From NCBI RefSeq assembly GCF_000189635.1, contig NW_002476434.1, positions 186,001 through 250,000 on the forward strand: a stretch of DNA of 64,000 bases. The letters are read 5' to 3'. Under the pieces are notes generated by a model. That model was given only the letters and a program-made list of their open reading frames with translations. It was not told where the DNA came from and searched no databases. Made by a program: the position numbers and the translations under genes. Below, in pieces: positions 11,919-23,919 of this stretch (position 1 is its first letter; each line of letters starts with the position of its first letter). This DNA comes from Tetrahymena thermophila SB210 (taxonomy: Eukaryota > Ciliophora > Oligohymenophorea > Hymenostomatida > Tetrahymenidae).

Positions 11919-12495
11919 TTCAAATAAAACTTAATAAAGTAAAGAAATAAAAAGAAAAATGAAAAGGTAGAATAACGTTTGAATGTAAAAATGTGAATAG
12001 AAAATAATGTAAAACTATTTATTGGTAAAAAATATTATTTAAAATTTTAATCTAAAAATAATGTTGTAATATCAAAAAATGAATGAAATAATTGTATATT
12101 ATTTATTTATTTGTATTGAATTTTTTAATAATTAATTATTAAGTATTATTAAATAGAAATCTTTAACAAATTTAATATTTTTTCACAACATTCCATAACA
12201 GGAATATAAATTATTCTTTAAGTATTTTTGTGATGTACTATCTAAAATAAGATAATATATTGATAAATACTTATTACTCAATTTGGTCTATTTGTAAATA
12301 ATTATTATATTACAATTAATAAATAAATAAACAAACAAAAAAACAATACTTGCCTAATAAAAACTTTTTTTGATATAATTATTAATTTCATCAAAAAGTA
12401 GAGTATATTTAATTTCTTATTTTTTATTCTCCTTGAGTCTTTCAAGATATAATTAAAATACTAAGATACATAAGGACCAAAACAACAACTACAAT
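11919..12495. other. intergenic, no gene seen
   Basis: A/T-rich spacer between two plus-strand genes. It should include the promoter of the PEX11-like gene; no conserved motif is evident. Confidence 0.5.
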
Positions 12496-14446
12496 ATGAA
12501 TACTTTAAAAGAAATCAAACTATAATAATAAAGCTCTTCCAATTATTTTAGCAAAAAGAATAAGAGTAGCTTTTTATCTTTTAGCGATCTTTCGTAGTTA
12601 TTAAATGAAAACATCAAAAAAGGAACTTAGTTACCTCTTAAGTATGGCAATTATGTTGCTTCAATTGGTTCAACGATCTAAAATTAGGTAAATAAATAGA
12701 TTGAATGCATATAAATTTTCATAAATTCTTTGATTTCTAGCATTTATTTACAAATATATTTAAATTTTAGGTGGATACAGTAGCTGATATAATGAAGTAA
12801 AGCAAAGGAAGAGATAAAATTTGTAACTTTTTATAGTATTTTTCAGACTTTTACTATGTCTGCCATAAACATAGTAATATTGAAAGAGTACAAAAGAATT
12901 TCAAGTAACAAAGTTAGCTTAAAATATAAATTGAATAAATAAATCCTATTATGATGATTTGAATAATATGTTTTCATTTATATTTAGGTCAGATTAAATT
13001 CCTACTGCAAGAGTTGCTAAAATGATTAGAGATTCTATGAAGAATGGTAGAAAAATATTTAAGTTTTTAAAATTCATTGGTGAGATTAACAACTTCACCA
13101 AAGGATTGAAGAGTGGTAAACCTATAGCACTTAAAATTACAGTACTTTTATGTGTAATTTGCAGATTCTTTTACTACATATTAGATAACATACTATGGGC
13201 TATTAGTATTGGGAATTTAAGGTATGAAATAAATTCTTGGTTTTTATTTAATCTAAAATGTATAAATAAATATGTATGATTGAATACTAAACAATTTTTA
13301 TTAAATTTGTTTTGAAAAGATCATTTCAAATTAGTTATCAATAAAAGTCAATAATATCACAAAATCTACGTAATATTAAACTCACTCTTGCTTTTCTAAT
13401 ATTCTAAATTTTACTACAATCCTTGAAAAAGCTTTTCACAATTAAGCTAGTTAGTATCTTACTTAGAATCATACATATTTTCAACTAATCAGAAAGAATT
13501 CATTTTAAAACAATTAATTTTTTTTACATAATTAGTGAAATATTTTCAAGAGATCTGTCTAAAAAGGTAAAATCTATGAAGGATTCTTTCTTGCTAACAA
13601 AAGGTTTTCTTAAAATTTCTGAAGCTTGTTATGTTTTCCTATTTAAAAGAAAGTAATAATTTAAAATTTGAAATAAATAAAATTAATTTTATTTTATTTA
13701 GCAAAGAAAAAGCTATACTCTAAAAGCTATCTGATATCTAAGCTTGCCACCCAATTTAATAAGAAAGCCATATATATTATTTATGCTGCAAAATGATGAA
13801 TATAAAAGTTAAGAGGAGAGAAAAAACTATTAAGCTACTTACTACTTGCATAAGAATACTTATGCTTTGTAAAAGATAAAATCTTCCTCCATTGTAAAAA
13901 AATTTATTTTGAGAATGTACTGAATTTTAAATATTTATTTATAAAAAAAGTAATAAATTTATGAATAATATAAGCTATTCATTTTTCGGACTTATATGCT
14001 CTACCATAGGATTAATTAAAAGCTTCAAGTAAAAAGTTGATGTTATTAGTATAGAAAAAGGGAATTCGAACAATTAAGAATATGAAGAATTATCATAAAA
14101 GTAATATATGCAGATGTAGTCAATTCCTAAATAAAGGAGTTTAATTTAAAGGTGTGATTCAACCTTATCTGATTTGTTAAATATGGGTAGCGATGACGAT
14201 GATGAATAGAATTAATCTGATATTGATCTCTCTATCGACGATATCGATAATAGTGATTCAGACTATGATTTCCTAGGTGACGTGCCTTCAAGAGTAAAGG
14301 TCAATATGAAAAGATTAAATCTTAATGAAATAGAAGAAGATTAGGATAATTCTGATGGAGGTTCTGTTCATAACTTCAAAAAAAAGAAAGTTTAATTAAT
14401 AAAGTAAATTTTTAATATGTTAAAAGAATTTTAAACTAAAAAATGA
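12496..14446 (+). CDS. PEX11-family peroxisomal membrane protein with acidic C-terminal tail
   Basis: Clear exons are 12496-12687, 12771-12904, 12988-13221 and 13536-13652, with the last part ending at TGA 14444-14446. The family is shown by VDTVADIMKQSKGRDKICNF followed by an aromatic helix, by NGRKIFKFLKFIGEI, by RFFYYILDNILWAISIGNL, and by a late hydrophobic FFGLICSTIGLIKSF. These match the helix order of PEX11, which elongates and divides peroxisomal membranes. Exon boundaries between about 13653 and 13970 are ambiguous, with two plausible frames (one ending ENVLNFKYLFIKKSNKF). After the last hydrophobic segment comes an unusual tail of about 150 residues rich in Asp, Ser and Gln (SDDDDEQNQSDIDLSIDDID). 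In yeast and mammals PEX11 ends close to that helix. Confidence 0.8.
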
Positions 14447-15600
14447 AAAAAAAACAAAACAAATATTTGTAAATTTTTGAATAACTAAATTACTTTTATT
14501 TAAAATTAGATAAAAGTCTTCAGAGTAATATACAAAATTCAAAGTTGAAGATTGAATAAATTGATGATTAAAGTAATTAATACATAAATAAATAATTAGT
14601 GAAAATAAAGTTTATCTGATAACAAGCAAATTAATTTTAATTTAGAAATTTAGGTTACAGCTATAATTTTAATGAACTTAAAATACTAGTAAATATAACA
14701 AACTTCATAAAATAGAAACCATGGAAATCCTAATGTTAAAAAAAATACAATTAAGAAAATAAGATTTATGCTGTTTTGGTTATTTTTTATAAAAAAATAG
14801 CTTAAATGAATATTTATTGCATCTATAATTAAATATTTTAATAAAATAAATTTTAATAAAAGAATTTATTTCACTCAAGTAATTTAATGTTTATATCTCA
14901 TTTATTTTTTAGTATAGTTGATTGGCTATTAAATAAAAACTATAAAACTAAAGACTTCACATAAGATTCATAAATAAATAATTTATCTTTAAAAAAAATA
15001 TACACAAAAAACACTCATAAATACCTGAAAGGCTCATTCATAAATTTAGGCACTCTCCAGTTCAGCTTTATTCATTTTTTATATAAAAAGGTGAATTAAA
15101 ATTTTTTTCTCGAAATTTCAAGTATCGGCATTAATTTATGAACCTTAACAGTATATATATTCATTTATTCATACATACCATTTTATTTTATTTGCTTAGG
15201 ATTGATTGTATTATTATCTAAAGAAGTACTACTTAGTTACTTACTACCTTAACAATTTTTTCAATTTAAATAAACATTAAAAATTTTAATTTGCAAAAAT
15301 TGAATGAAAATAATATTTGTTAAATAACTAATTTATTAATAATTATTGTGTTCCATCTCAAATCTAACTATAAAACTAACAATTTGGTTGATTGATTGAT
15401 TGAATTAAATTCTTTCAGGTAGTGTTTTTTTTTTCATTAAATTTAATCAACTTCTTATTAATATTTTTATTAGCTAAATAAATATATTTGAAGGAATGTT
15501 AATACTTTTTTAATTTAATTTAATGAAAAAATAAAGAAAGAAGAAACTCTAATTAATTGCTAACTATCAAATAAACAAACAAACAAATAAAATAAAGAAA
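14447..15600. other. intergenic, no gene seen
   Basis: A/T-rich. It contains a TTGATTGATTGATTGA tract near 15384-15404 and CAAACAAACAAAC near 15572. An ATG at 15523 opens a Lys-rich frame, but no convincing start for the downstream gene is identified. Confidence 0.45.
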
Positions 15601-15639
15601 TTAAATTTTAAAAAAAGAAAACAAAAAGTGGGGAGTTGA

Positions 15640-16144
15640 TTCCTTTCGCATTCTTACTTACGATATTAAATTTTAGGAAACAAAAAAAAAGAAAATTACC
15701 TTGCCAAAGGGTAGAAGAAAAACTAAGAAAAAAAGCAAAAACAAGCAAAAAAGATAGCAATAGTAAAGGACTATCATAAATCTATTGGAATTAGATTCAG
15801 TTTATTAAATTTTGGTATCCATTAAGCCATAAACAATTCAGCCTAAAACAAGAGCCTAATCCACTGCCAACTTCATCTATAAAAACTGTATCATAAAGTG
15901 CTTGTTAGAGTTTGACATTAACAAAAAATAGAAAAAATATTAGGATATTAGCTCGAGATTTCGCCTCCATCTTTTATATTGCTTCAAGAAAATAATAATT
16001 CCTTATCATAATTGATTTAAATTAGAATAAGCTTCAAAATTTAAACAGCAGGCCAATACCCAACGCAACATAAAATTAAATAAAGGGATTCAATTTGATA
16101 GAAACGATTAAGAATTACATATAAGTTAAAGGTACCTCAATATA
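15640..16144 (+). other. probable 5' coding part of the following gene, interrupted by one TGA
   Basis: This stretch has coding-like composition, richer in C and G than the flanks. In the same frame as the gene starting at 16145 it reads as a basic segment (LPKGRRKTKKKSKNKQK) and then a globular-looking segment (INLLELDSVYQILVSIKP; RAQSTANFIYKNCIIKCLLE; ISSRFRLHLLYCFKKIIIPY). The frame then meets TGA at 16013-16015 and continues open (FKLEQASKFKQQANTQRN) into the 16145 gene. Either an intron I could not define removes the TGA, or translation starts downstream, or the TGA is recoded. A second frame is also open here (LTLTKNRKNIRILARDFAS), so the assignment is not certain. Confidence 0.45.
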
Positions 16145-19074
16145 ATGAGTAGTAGTTAGATATCAAATTAAACTTTCAAAGAGTGTAGTAATAAGATTAC
16201 TTAGTAATAATAGTAATCATAGTTATAAGCATTTTAAGCTTTGCTAAATGGAAGCTGTAACTCAAATGGAGGATCTAGCAATTCAAATTAATCATCAATT
16301 GTCATATAGTAGAGTACACCTTAAATCAATAGCTAATTAAATGCCTAATCTCCTCTACTTACATCGTCCTTATAGCACAAAAAAGTTTCTTAAAAAATTT
16401 AACTGAAAGCCCCTTAACAAGTACAAGGTTAATCTCAGTCAGTTATCATAAATGCATTAGTTTATTCTCAATCTTTAAATTAATAAAGCAACTAATAGAT
16501 ATAAAATATTCAACAAAACGGAAATACTGTGATATAACAAAATGCGCTCAATTCTTCATTAAATTATAATGGTTAGCAACAAGTCACTGCTAATTGTTTG
16601 TAAGCTTAATAAAATATCTCTTCATCAAGTTCATCTGTAAATAGCTCTTATTCACTTTAGTCTCAATTAAGCAGTTAGAATTCTCTTTAAAATGGTTCAT
16701 TACTATCAAATCCTATTTTGGGGTAATAATAACCTTAATAAAATCCATATTCTCTTTAAAACTGTATAGTTATAGCCAATCAAAGTAGCATATAGCAACC
16801 AAATTAATAACAAAGCGGCACTTAGAATTAGTAGAATAGCTATATTTGCCCAACAATATAAAACAACGGCAGTGGATAGGCTGGGCCCTTAACATTTTAA
16901 ACCAATAATAATAACAATAGCATGGCTTTGAAGAAGTAGCAATGCGATGAGAATGGAATTTATTTTTCATAGAAAAAAAAGCTACTTTAAATTATTCAGA
17001 AACAACAAAAAGAATAGCAAGAATTTGAAAAATAACAACAATTAACTATGAATTTATCAGTAGCTGTACCTTAGTCAAGCGAAGAATTCATGCAAGAAAT
17101 AGCTAAAAGCCAATAAAAATAGAAACCCATCAAAGTAATTACTTCACCGAATTCAAATAACTCGCGCATTCGTAATCTATTAAAGAAATACCAAAGAAAT
17201 ATCTCAAGGTAAAATATAATAAAAATAATTTAATCTTTAAAATAGATGAGTGCATGCTAACGTTTAGATTTACAACTTAAATGTTGAATTTTAAAAGTGA
17301 AAATACCAACTTTAAATTTTAATGATTAAATTCAAATTTTTGTCTCAGCACATCTCAATCAGTTAATAAAATAAAAATTTCATTTTTTATTATTATTTAC
17401 TCAAAAATGAGTTTATTTATTTTACAAATTATTTTAATGAAATCTTATTTTTGCTCAAATAGCTTAAAAAAATTCTAAAAAAAGAAAAATTTTTTATTTA
17501 ATTTTAAATGGTTTTCATTCAAAGATGAATATTTTTTTTTGAATTTTTATACTAACACATTATAATTTCACTAAATCCAAGCTAATGTCATATAGTTTTT
17601 TATATTTTTCTTTGAATTCCCCAATCTCACTTAGTTATTGAATTAAAAAATAGACTATTAGGCTATATTAATTATTTATTAATCAATTAATAAGCACTCA
17701 AAAAAAAAATATTCACAGAATGAAACACACCACACTAACTTATTTTCATTTTATAAATTAAATTCAAATAAATAAAAACACTCCAAATCAACTAACTTCA
17801 CTTATTTTAGTAAGATATCAAGGTATTTTCTAAATTTATACTAACACACTCAGATCAAATTTTTTAAATTTTATTAAATCATATTTTTATGAAAAAGGGA
17901 GGACAATTTGACAAATTTAAACTCATCTTCTATTATGACTCCTTAATTGCAGCTAAATCAAGCTTAGATCAATAGTACTGGTGCCTCATTTACTTAAAAT
18001 TTTACTTCACCTATCAAAAGACCATCTAACGGAATGAATAGAGACGAAAAATTCTTACAAGGCATTTAATCTAATAAAATATGCACAATGAATTTGCAAT
18101 AAAATACTACCGATGATAAACATGATAGCTAACTTAAGTAAGAAGCCCCAGAATAAATTGAAGAAGTTTTACAAGATAATTTTGATGACTACCGCAACAT
18201 ATTAGACGAAGAAGATTTAGCATTTTTAGATGAAATTGAAAATGTGTGCTCTTCAATTCCTAAAAATTAAAATAATAACTCTATTTAAAATAAAGTACTC
18301 TACAATAAAAACTTTAACAAATAAATTTCAACACAATCCAATTCGTAATCAAATTCTTCAATAAATACTCCTCCCAATTCTGCTAATTCAAAATTATGCA
18401 ATGATAATTTACAAATAAATAACTCTTCAATAAACACAAAGGAAAACGATTGCCCTAAAGCTAAAGAAAGTAATTTTAAGCGTATTGTAAAGACTAATGT
18501 TTCAATTTCTACAAACAATTGTGCTTAATAATCATAAAATTAGCATACTTCATAAAGCCAAAAGCCAGTAATTAGCTAAATATTAAACTGGTTTGATTCT
18601 TCATTTGAGAGAAAAAATAATAGTAGTAACAGTGAATTTTTCTAAGCCCTTGAAACTGAAGACTCTCTTGCAACAACTCAAATTACAGCCTTATCTAGCT
18701 GCACTCCTCAATCAATAAGCTAGAATATCTTAAACCTCTTCAGTCCCTTAGCTGATAGTAGTGAAGGCGGCAGTACTATAAGCTTTAACAACACTAACAG
18801 TTCTATTAAATAAGCAATCCAATCTCTTTAGTAATAAAGTTCAGAAAGCAGTTCTCTTGTTTTCGAATAAATTAAACAACAAATAGAATTGTAAAAGCAG
18901 TAATTATAACAAAAATTTGTAAATTGTTCTGCCTAAGGATAGGATACCTTATCAGTCAAATAACCAATATAGCAATAACATTCAAATCAATAAACTGATA
19001 AAAAGGTAAAGTTGATTGGCAATTAAGTTGTGAAAAATGCAATTTAATCCCTTAGCATTGAAAACTTAAATTGA
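16145..19074 (+). CDS. large Q/S/N-rich protein, at least two exons
   Basis: Exon 16145-17208 and exon 17898-19074 join in phase 2 across a 689-nt intron (donor GGTAAAATAT, acceptor ATGAAAAAG), giving about 746 residues from this ATG. The first part is dominated by Gln, Ser and Asn and ends with a basic motif, NSRIRNLLKKYQRNIS. The second part has an acidic helix (YRNILDEEDLAFLDEIENVC), a motif ILNWFDSSFERK, and Ser/Thr-rich linkers. The sequence ends VKLIGNQVVKNAIQSLSIEN. There is no membrane segment and no known domain. The many TAA/TAG codons make the gene invisible under the standard code. The true start may lie upstream, around 15.6 kb. A regulatory or condensate-forming role is only a guess. 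Confidence 0.7.
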
Positions 19075-21046
19075 TTCTATATGAAAAAATGATGGATGAT
19101 TCAATCAGGATTCTAAAAATTTAGCATATTTTACTAATCTTTAAAATCCAAATTTGAATCATTCATCTTTCAATTTTATATATCTTATATATAACCATAG
19201 AGAAGCAGTTTTTTTATTGCCAATCACTTTATCAGTAAACTATAAATAATTCCTAAATAAAATTTAATTACCATAATAATAATTGATTTGTTATAAATTC
19301 AAGAGTTGGTTGTTTTCCTAGCTATATTCATTCATTGAACTAGTGTTCTTGCTAATACTGTTATTTAATTACCATCTGCTATATTTTAAAGAAAGAAGTG
19401 AAAGTACCTAAAAATGTTAAATATCATTATAGGGTTACTTGAAAATGAGCGAGCACAATTTAATTTAGATAAAAATAAAATAATAAATTACTTAAATATT
19501 TTAATAAACAAATCGTCTTTTGACGTGATAAAATACCAATTATTAAAATTCGATGATTTTATCGTTGTTAATAAATAATTTCATTTTTTATGAAATAAAT
19601 AGTAATCAGCTTTAGTAATAAAATAATTTATATTGTTTGATAGCACACTCAAAGAAACGTTTAGCTTGAAATTCAACCATAAGCTAAAATGAAATGTTTT
19701 GCTTCATAAATTAGATACTTAAATATCATCATCTAAATTAGCAATAAATAAGCAAATAATTTATCAATCAATCCTAGCAATTACTAAAGCAAATAAATAT
19801 GTTAATAAATATTCTTGTATATAAGTTTATAAATCTCCTTCCACATATTTCTTTCTATTGTTGAGAGTTGCCTTTGAGTATTAATTAATTTGCAAGTGAG
19901 TGAATCATTAGGCCAAGCTCATAAAAACTAAAGAAAGATTATAAAAAAATAATAATCAAAAGCAATTCAAACGATAACAATAGTTAGCAATATATACTCA
20001 CTTCTCTTACACTTTAATTTTTATTTTAAACTAATAAATACTCTGTAAAAATAATAAAACAATGTGAATAAAATATATAAAGACAATACGAGTTTAGTTT
20101 ATAGATGTAAAGCTAGTTAGCTAGCTGAGCTAAAATAACTAACTAAGAAACGATTACTTGAGAATAAGCAAGGAATTCGCCAGCAACTGAAAAGCAATCA
20201 CTTAGACTATTTTATAAAATTTATGTATGTAAGTATTAATTTAAAGTAACATATTCTTGTATATATCTATCTACCCTTCACTCACTAAATTTAATGTTTT
20301 AAAGTTTTAATTTACAACTACACTAAACTTAATTATAATAACTCCTCCTCATGGTTATAAAGTATATAAAAATAATTATTAGTAGCTATCTATATAAATT
20401 TTATATTTTAAAATGTACATTTTTTGCTTAATAATCAACAATTAATTACTCATTTTTATTTTATATCTCATAAAATATTTAAAATTTGTTTATTGATTAT
20501 TTTAATCATTAATTTTTACTTTGATTTTAATCAGATTAAATAAATTAAAAATTAATAATTTTTATAAATTTAGTTAACATCTAAGAATTATTTTATTAGA
20601 ATAAATTTTGTTTTAAAAAATATATTTATTTATTTCAACTCATTAAAATTGTTTTAACATTTTAAGGTTTTTATTTTGGTTATTTAATTTTGCTTTTTAT
20701 AATATTTGATAGTAGTTAAGAAAATACATAGCTAAATTAATAAATGCTTTTAGTTACAAGAAGTATTAATTTATATTATGCTATCGTTTTTGCTAGATAC
20801 TTGATAATTCTTAAAACAAAACTAAATTAATGTTTGATCATTTTAATTTATGATTTATATTTATTATTTAATCTCTTTGCTTGCTTGTAATATAATTAGT
20901 TAGTTTTATAGATAGTATTATATGTTTGCAAAAAGAAAATATATATTGTTCAAAGATATTAAAAAATTATTTAATTAGTTAAGAAAGCAAAATTAGTAGA
21001 CTAATAAATTATAAAATCAAGATAAAGCAATATTTATTTTACATAA
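19075..21046. other. long intergenic region, no gene seen
   Basis: About 2 kb, A/T-rich. The part near 20100-20220 is slightly richer in G/C and contains overlapping AGCTAGTTAGCTAGCTGAGCT palindromic sequence, perhaps in the 5' region of the Piwi gene. No sustained coding frame is seen on either strand. Confidence 0.45.
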
Positions 21047-23671
21047 ATGGATCAGCAATAGATTTATAAGTTATTTTTGTATTCCAATCTTTTGAAGATG
21101 GATATACAATCACCCATTTATAAGCAAGATGTTTAGATAACTCCTGAAAAATTTGCTTCTAGTTCAGATAGAGAAGCTGTATTCTTGGGAGTGCGCAAAA
21201 TATTACATATCTCTCATGATATGGACAATTGTATTTTTTTAAAGAAAAACAATATTCACCTTAGTGAAGAAGTTTAAGAGAATCCATAAGCACAATGGGT
21301 TTGCTATAGCAGTAAATAAATGTACTAAGGTTAGGATAGTATGAGTGTTTTAGGATACTAGGTTAGTATTAAATAGATTTAACAAAATGGTAGTCCTGCA
21401 TTTATAACTACCAACAAAGAGAGATAGCTTGTTTTAAATTATATTGCAAGAGAAATTTTTTCAAAACTAAATTATCATTAATACTAAAAAGGGTTTTTCA
21501 ATCCTATTGACCCCCCTAATGCTGCCCTTAGTAAAGATAAAACTGTTGTTTATCAAACTTACTCATGGAATGGGCTAAGACCTAAGGCAATTGAATTTAG
21601 AGGTAAAGTTTATCTGGAAATTGAAACCACTCCTGTGCGCTTCTTGCGTATGAATTTGTTCTAAATTATTAACAAACTTGAAGATAAAAAAATTCCAAGA
21701 GAAGAAATAAGCAATTTTTTGGTAGGACGCACTGTTAAGACATCTTATTTCTCCACTAATCTATATTATGAAATTTTAGAAATAGATTTTAATATGACTC
21801 CTGACAGTAAATTTGTCGTAAAATAAAACTAAATTTAAGATGAAGGAGATATGATTGCAGAAAAAGGTGATGAAGAACTCTCTTATTATTCTTATGTTAA
21901 GAACAAATATAGAATTAACATTAGAGACAGAGTTTAGCCAATGATTAGAGTTCGCCCTCTTCACAAAGGCTTTAAATCCGAATTTCATAGTAGTTAAGAT
22001 TAGCAAATGTACCTCATTCCAAGTCTTTGCAATCTTTTTGGATAGATTTCTCAAAAAGGTTTTATTGACGATAATGTTGGAACAGAATTCTACTTTGAAC
22101 CTTATGATGTATATGATTATACTAATTAAATTACTAGATTTTTAAAAAATAGCTCTGAAGCTTAAAGTTTGCTAAATGGATGGTAAATTAAAATAGGAGA
22201 AGAGTTCGAACAGATTGGTTTTAACTACCTCAAATTATCTCCTTTATAACTCAAAGTTAATAATGTCAATGAGTCTTTTTCTCCTAACGACTTATGCTGT
22301 AAGCGTTTATGTAACGAATTCGATGGATATTATAAATAGCTATTCTGTTCTGATGGAGCTTTCACTAAATTCACTGAAGTTAATAGATGGGTTATTTTTG
22401 TCCACTCTAGCGATTCACCATTAGTTGAAGCTCTGGTCTCTTCGATCTCTCAGTTTAAGCTATACTACAATTACCCTATTTCAGAACCAAAATATTATAA
22501 GATAGATGATTTAAATATTGAAACATGGACAAGCACCTTTAATACTGCCTTATCTGAGAGTCCTACTACATTTGCATTGATTATTATGAACAGTGAATTA
22601 GAGCACTATCACTTTTATAAAACTTGTAAGCAAGCAATTACAGTGGATAAAGGCATTTGCTGTTCACTTATTAAGGCTTCTACTCTCTAGCAATATGTTC
22701 CTACTTAATAATATCCATAAATACCCCCAGGAAACTCGATTGAAGCTTTTGCAAGCCGTTTCTTATCATAAATGCAAGCTAAGCTTGGTGAGTCACCTTG
22801 GCTTATGTAGGAATTACCATACAATTAAAATCCTTGCACAATGATAGGGTTTAGTGTATTACGCCAACGTAATGCTAGAAAAATTATAGTAGCAGGAGCT
22901 GCTTCTATTAATAAATAGTATAGCAAATATCTCCCTGATTATAGAGTTATTAGTGAAGTTTCAACTAAAATCAAGGAAGATGGTACTTTAGAGATAGTAG
23001 AGCTTTCAGAACAAGAAATAAACAATTCAATAACTAATAGCATGAAAGATATTCTTCAAGGATTTTTAAGTTAGTTTGCAACAACTCACAAAATAAATCC
23101 AACCTGGGTTATTATTATTCGTGACGGTATATTTATTTAAAATGCACAAAATGAAAAAGATGCTATATTCTCTATGATGAGCACTCGCCGTTCCTAAAGT
23201 GAAAACAAATCATTCCACCTTTTGTTTGCAACATCTCGTTATCAAACTAGCTTCCGTACTTATAATTTCTATGGATCATCAGAACTTAATGCTAACACAT
23301 AAAACGTATCTTCTCCAGGAACAGGTGCTATAGTTGAAAAGTAGTTGAACAAGCGCGAATTTTATCTTTATACATAAAAAATAGTTAAAAACTGTCCATT
23401 TTCTGTGCTATACAATGTATTACATATAGATAAATTTATTGGATTAGACGAGCATTCTTTGTTAGCTGATTTCTAAGACTTGGTATATAACACTTATGTG
23501 CTAAATTATACATACCACACAAAGACAACTTCACCAGCTTGTGTACAAAATGCTTATAAATTAGCAGAATTTGTTAAAATGTTTGTAACACCTGCAGGGT
23601 CTTAATAAAATACAATAGATCTATCAAACTTGAGAGTGCTGTGCTCAAATTATAAGCTCTTCTTCATTTGA
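21047..23671 (+). CDS. Piwi/Argonaute protein, slicer residues degenerate
   Basis: Single uninterrupted exon, 874 residues, normal for a Piwi protein, from AAATGG to TGA 23669-23671. A PAZ-like end is seen in YRINIRDRVQPMIRVRP and MYLIPSLCNLFGQI. The Piwi domain shows MIGFSVLRQRNARKIIVAGA, then TWVIIIRDGIF, then SSPGTGAIVEKQLNKREFYL, then SPACVQNAYKLAEFV. In active Argonautes the first block contains GxDV, the second RDG and the last YAHKL. Here the first Asp is Ser (residue about 603), the RDG Asp is kept (about 693), and the His is Tyr (about 837). RNA binding is likely retained and slicing is likely lost. Ciliate Piwi proteins carry small RNAs for DNA elimination and RNA metabolism; which role applies here cannot be told. 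Confidence 0.92.
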
Positions 23672-23919
23672 TTAATTTTTAAAAAATATAAAACCTTACT
23701 AAATAAATAAATACATAGTTAATAATTAGCGAATTTATGTTTAAATATTAGATTTGTAATTGTTTTATTTTAGATTTAGTAAAAAAAAATAAATAGTAAA
23801 AAATATTTTTATCATGTTTTTAAATGAATTTCAAACAAAAATCATTTGAGTTAATTTATAAATTTTTATTATTTTATATTTATAAAGTCTTTAACATAAA
23901 TTATAACGAATACAAATAT

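Noticed and set aside
13653-13800. A simple PEX11 exon beginning right after TTTTATTTAG at about 13700
   Set aside because: In the phase left by the previous exon it ends at TGA near 13917 without reaching the conserved C-terminal helix, so another splice path is needed.
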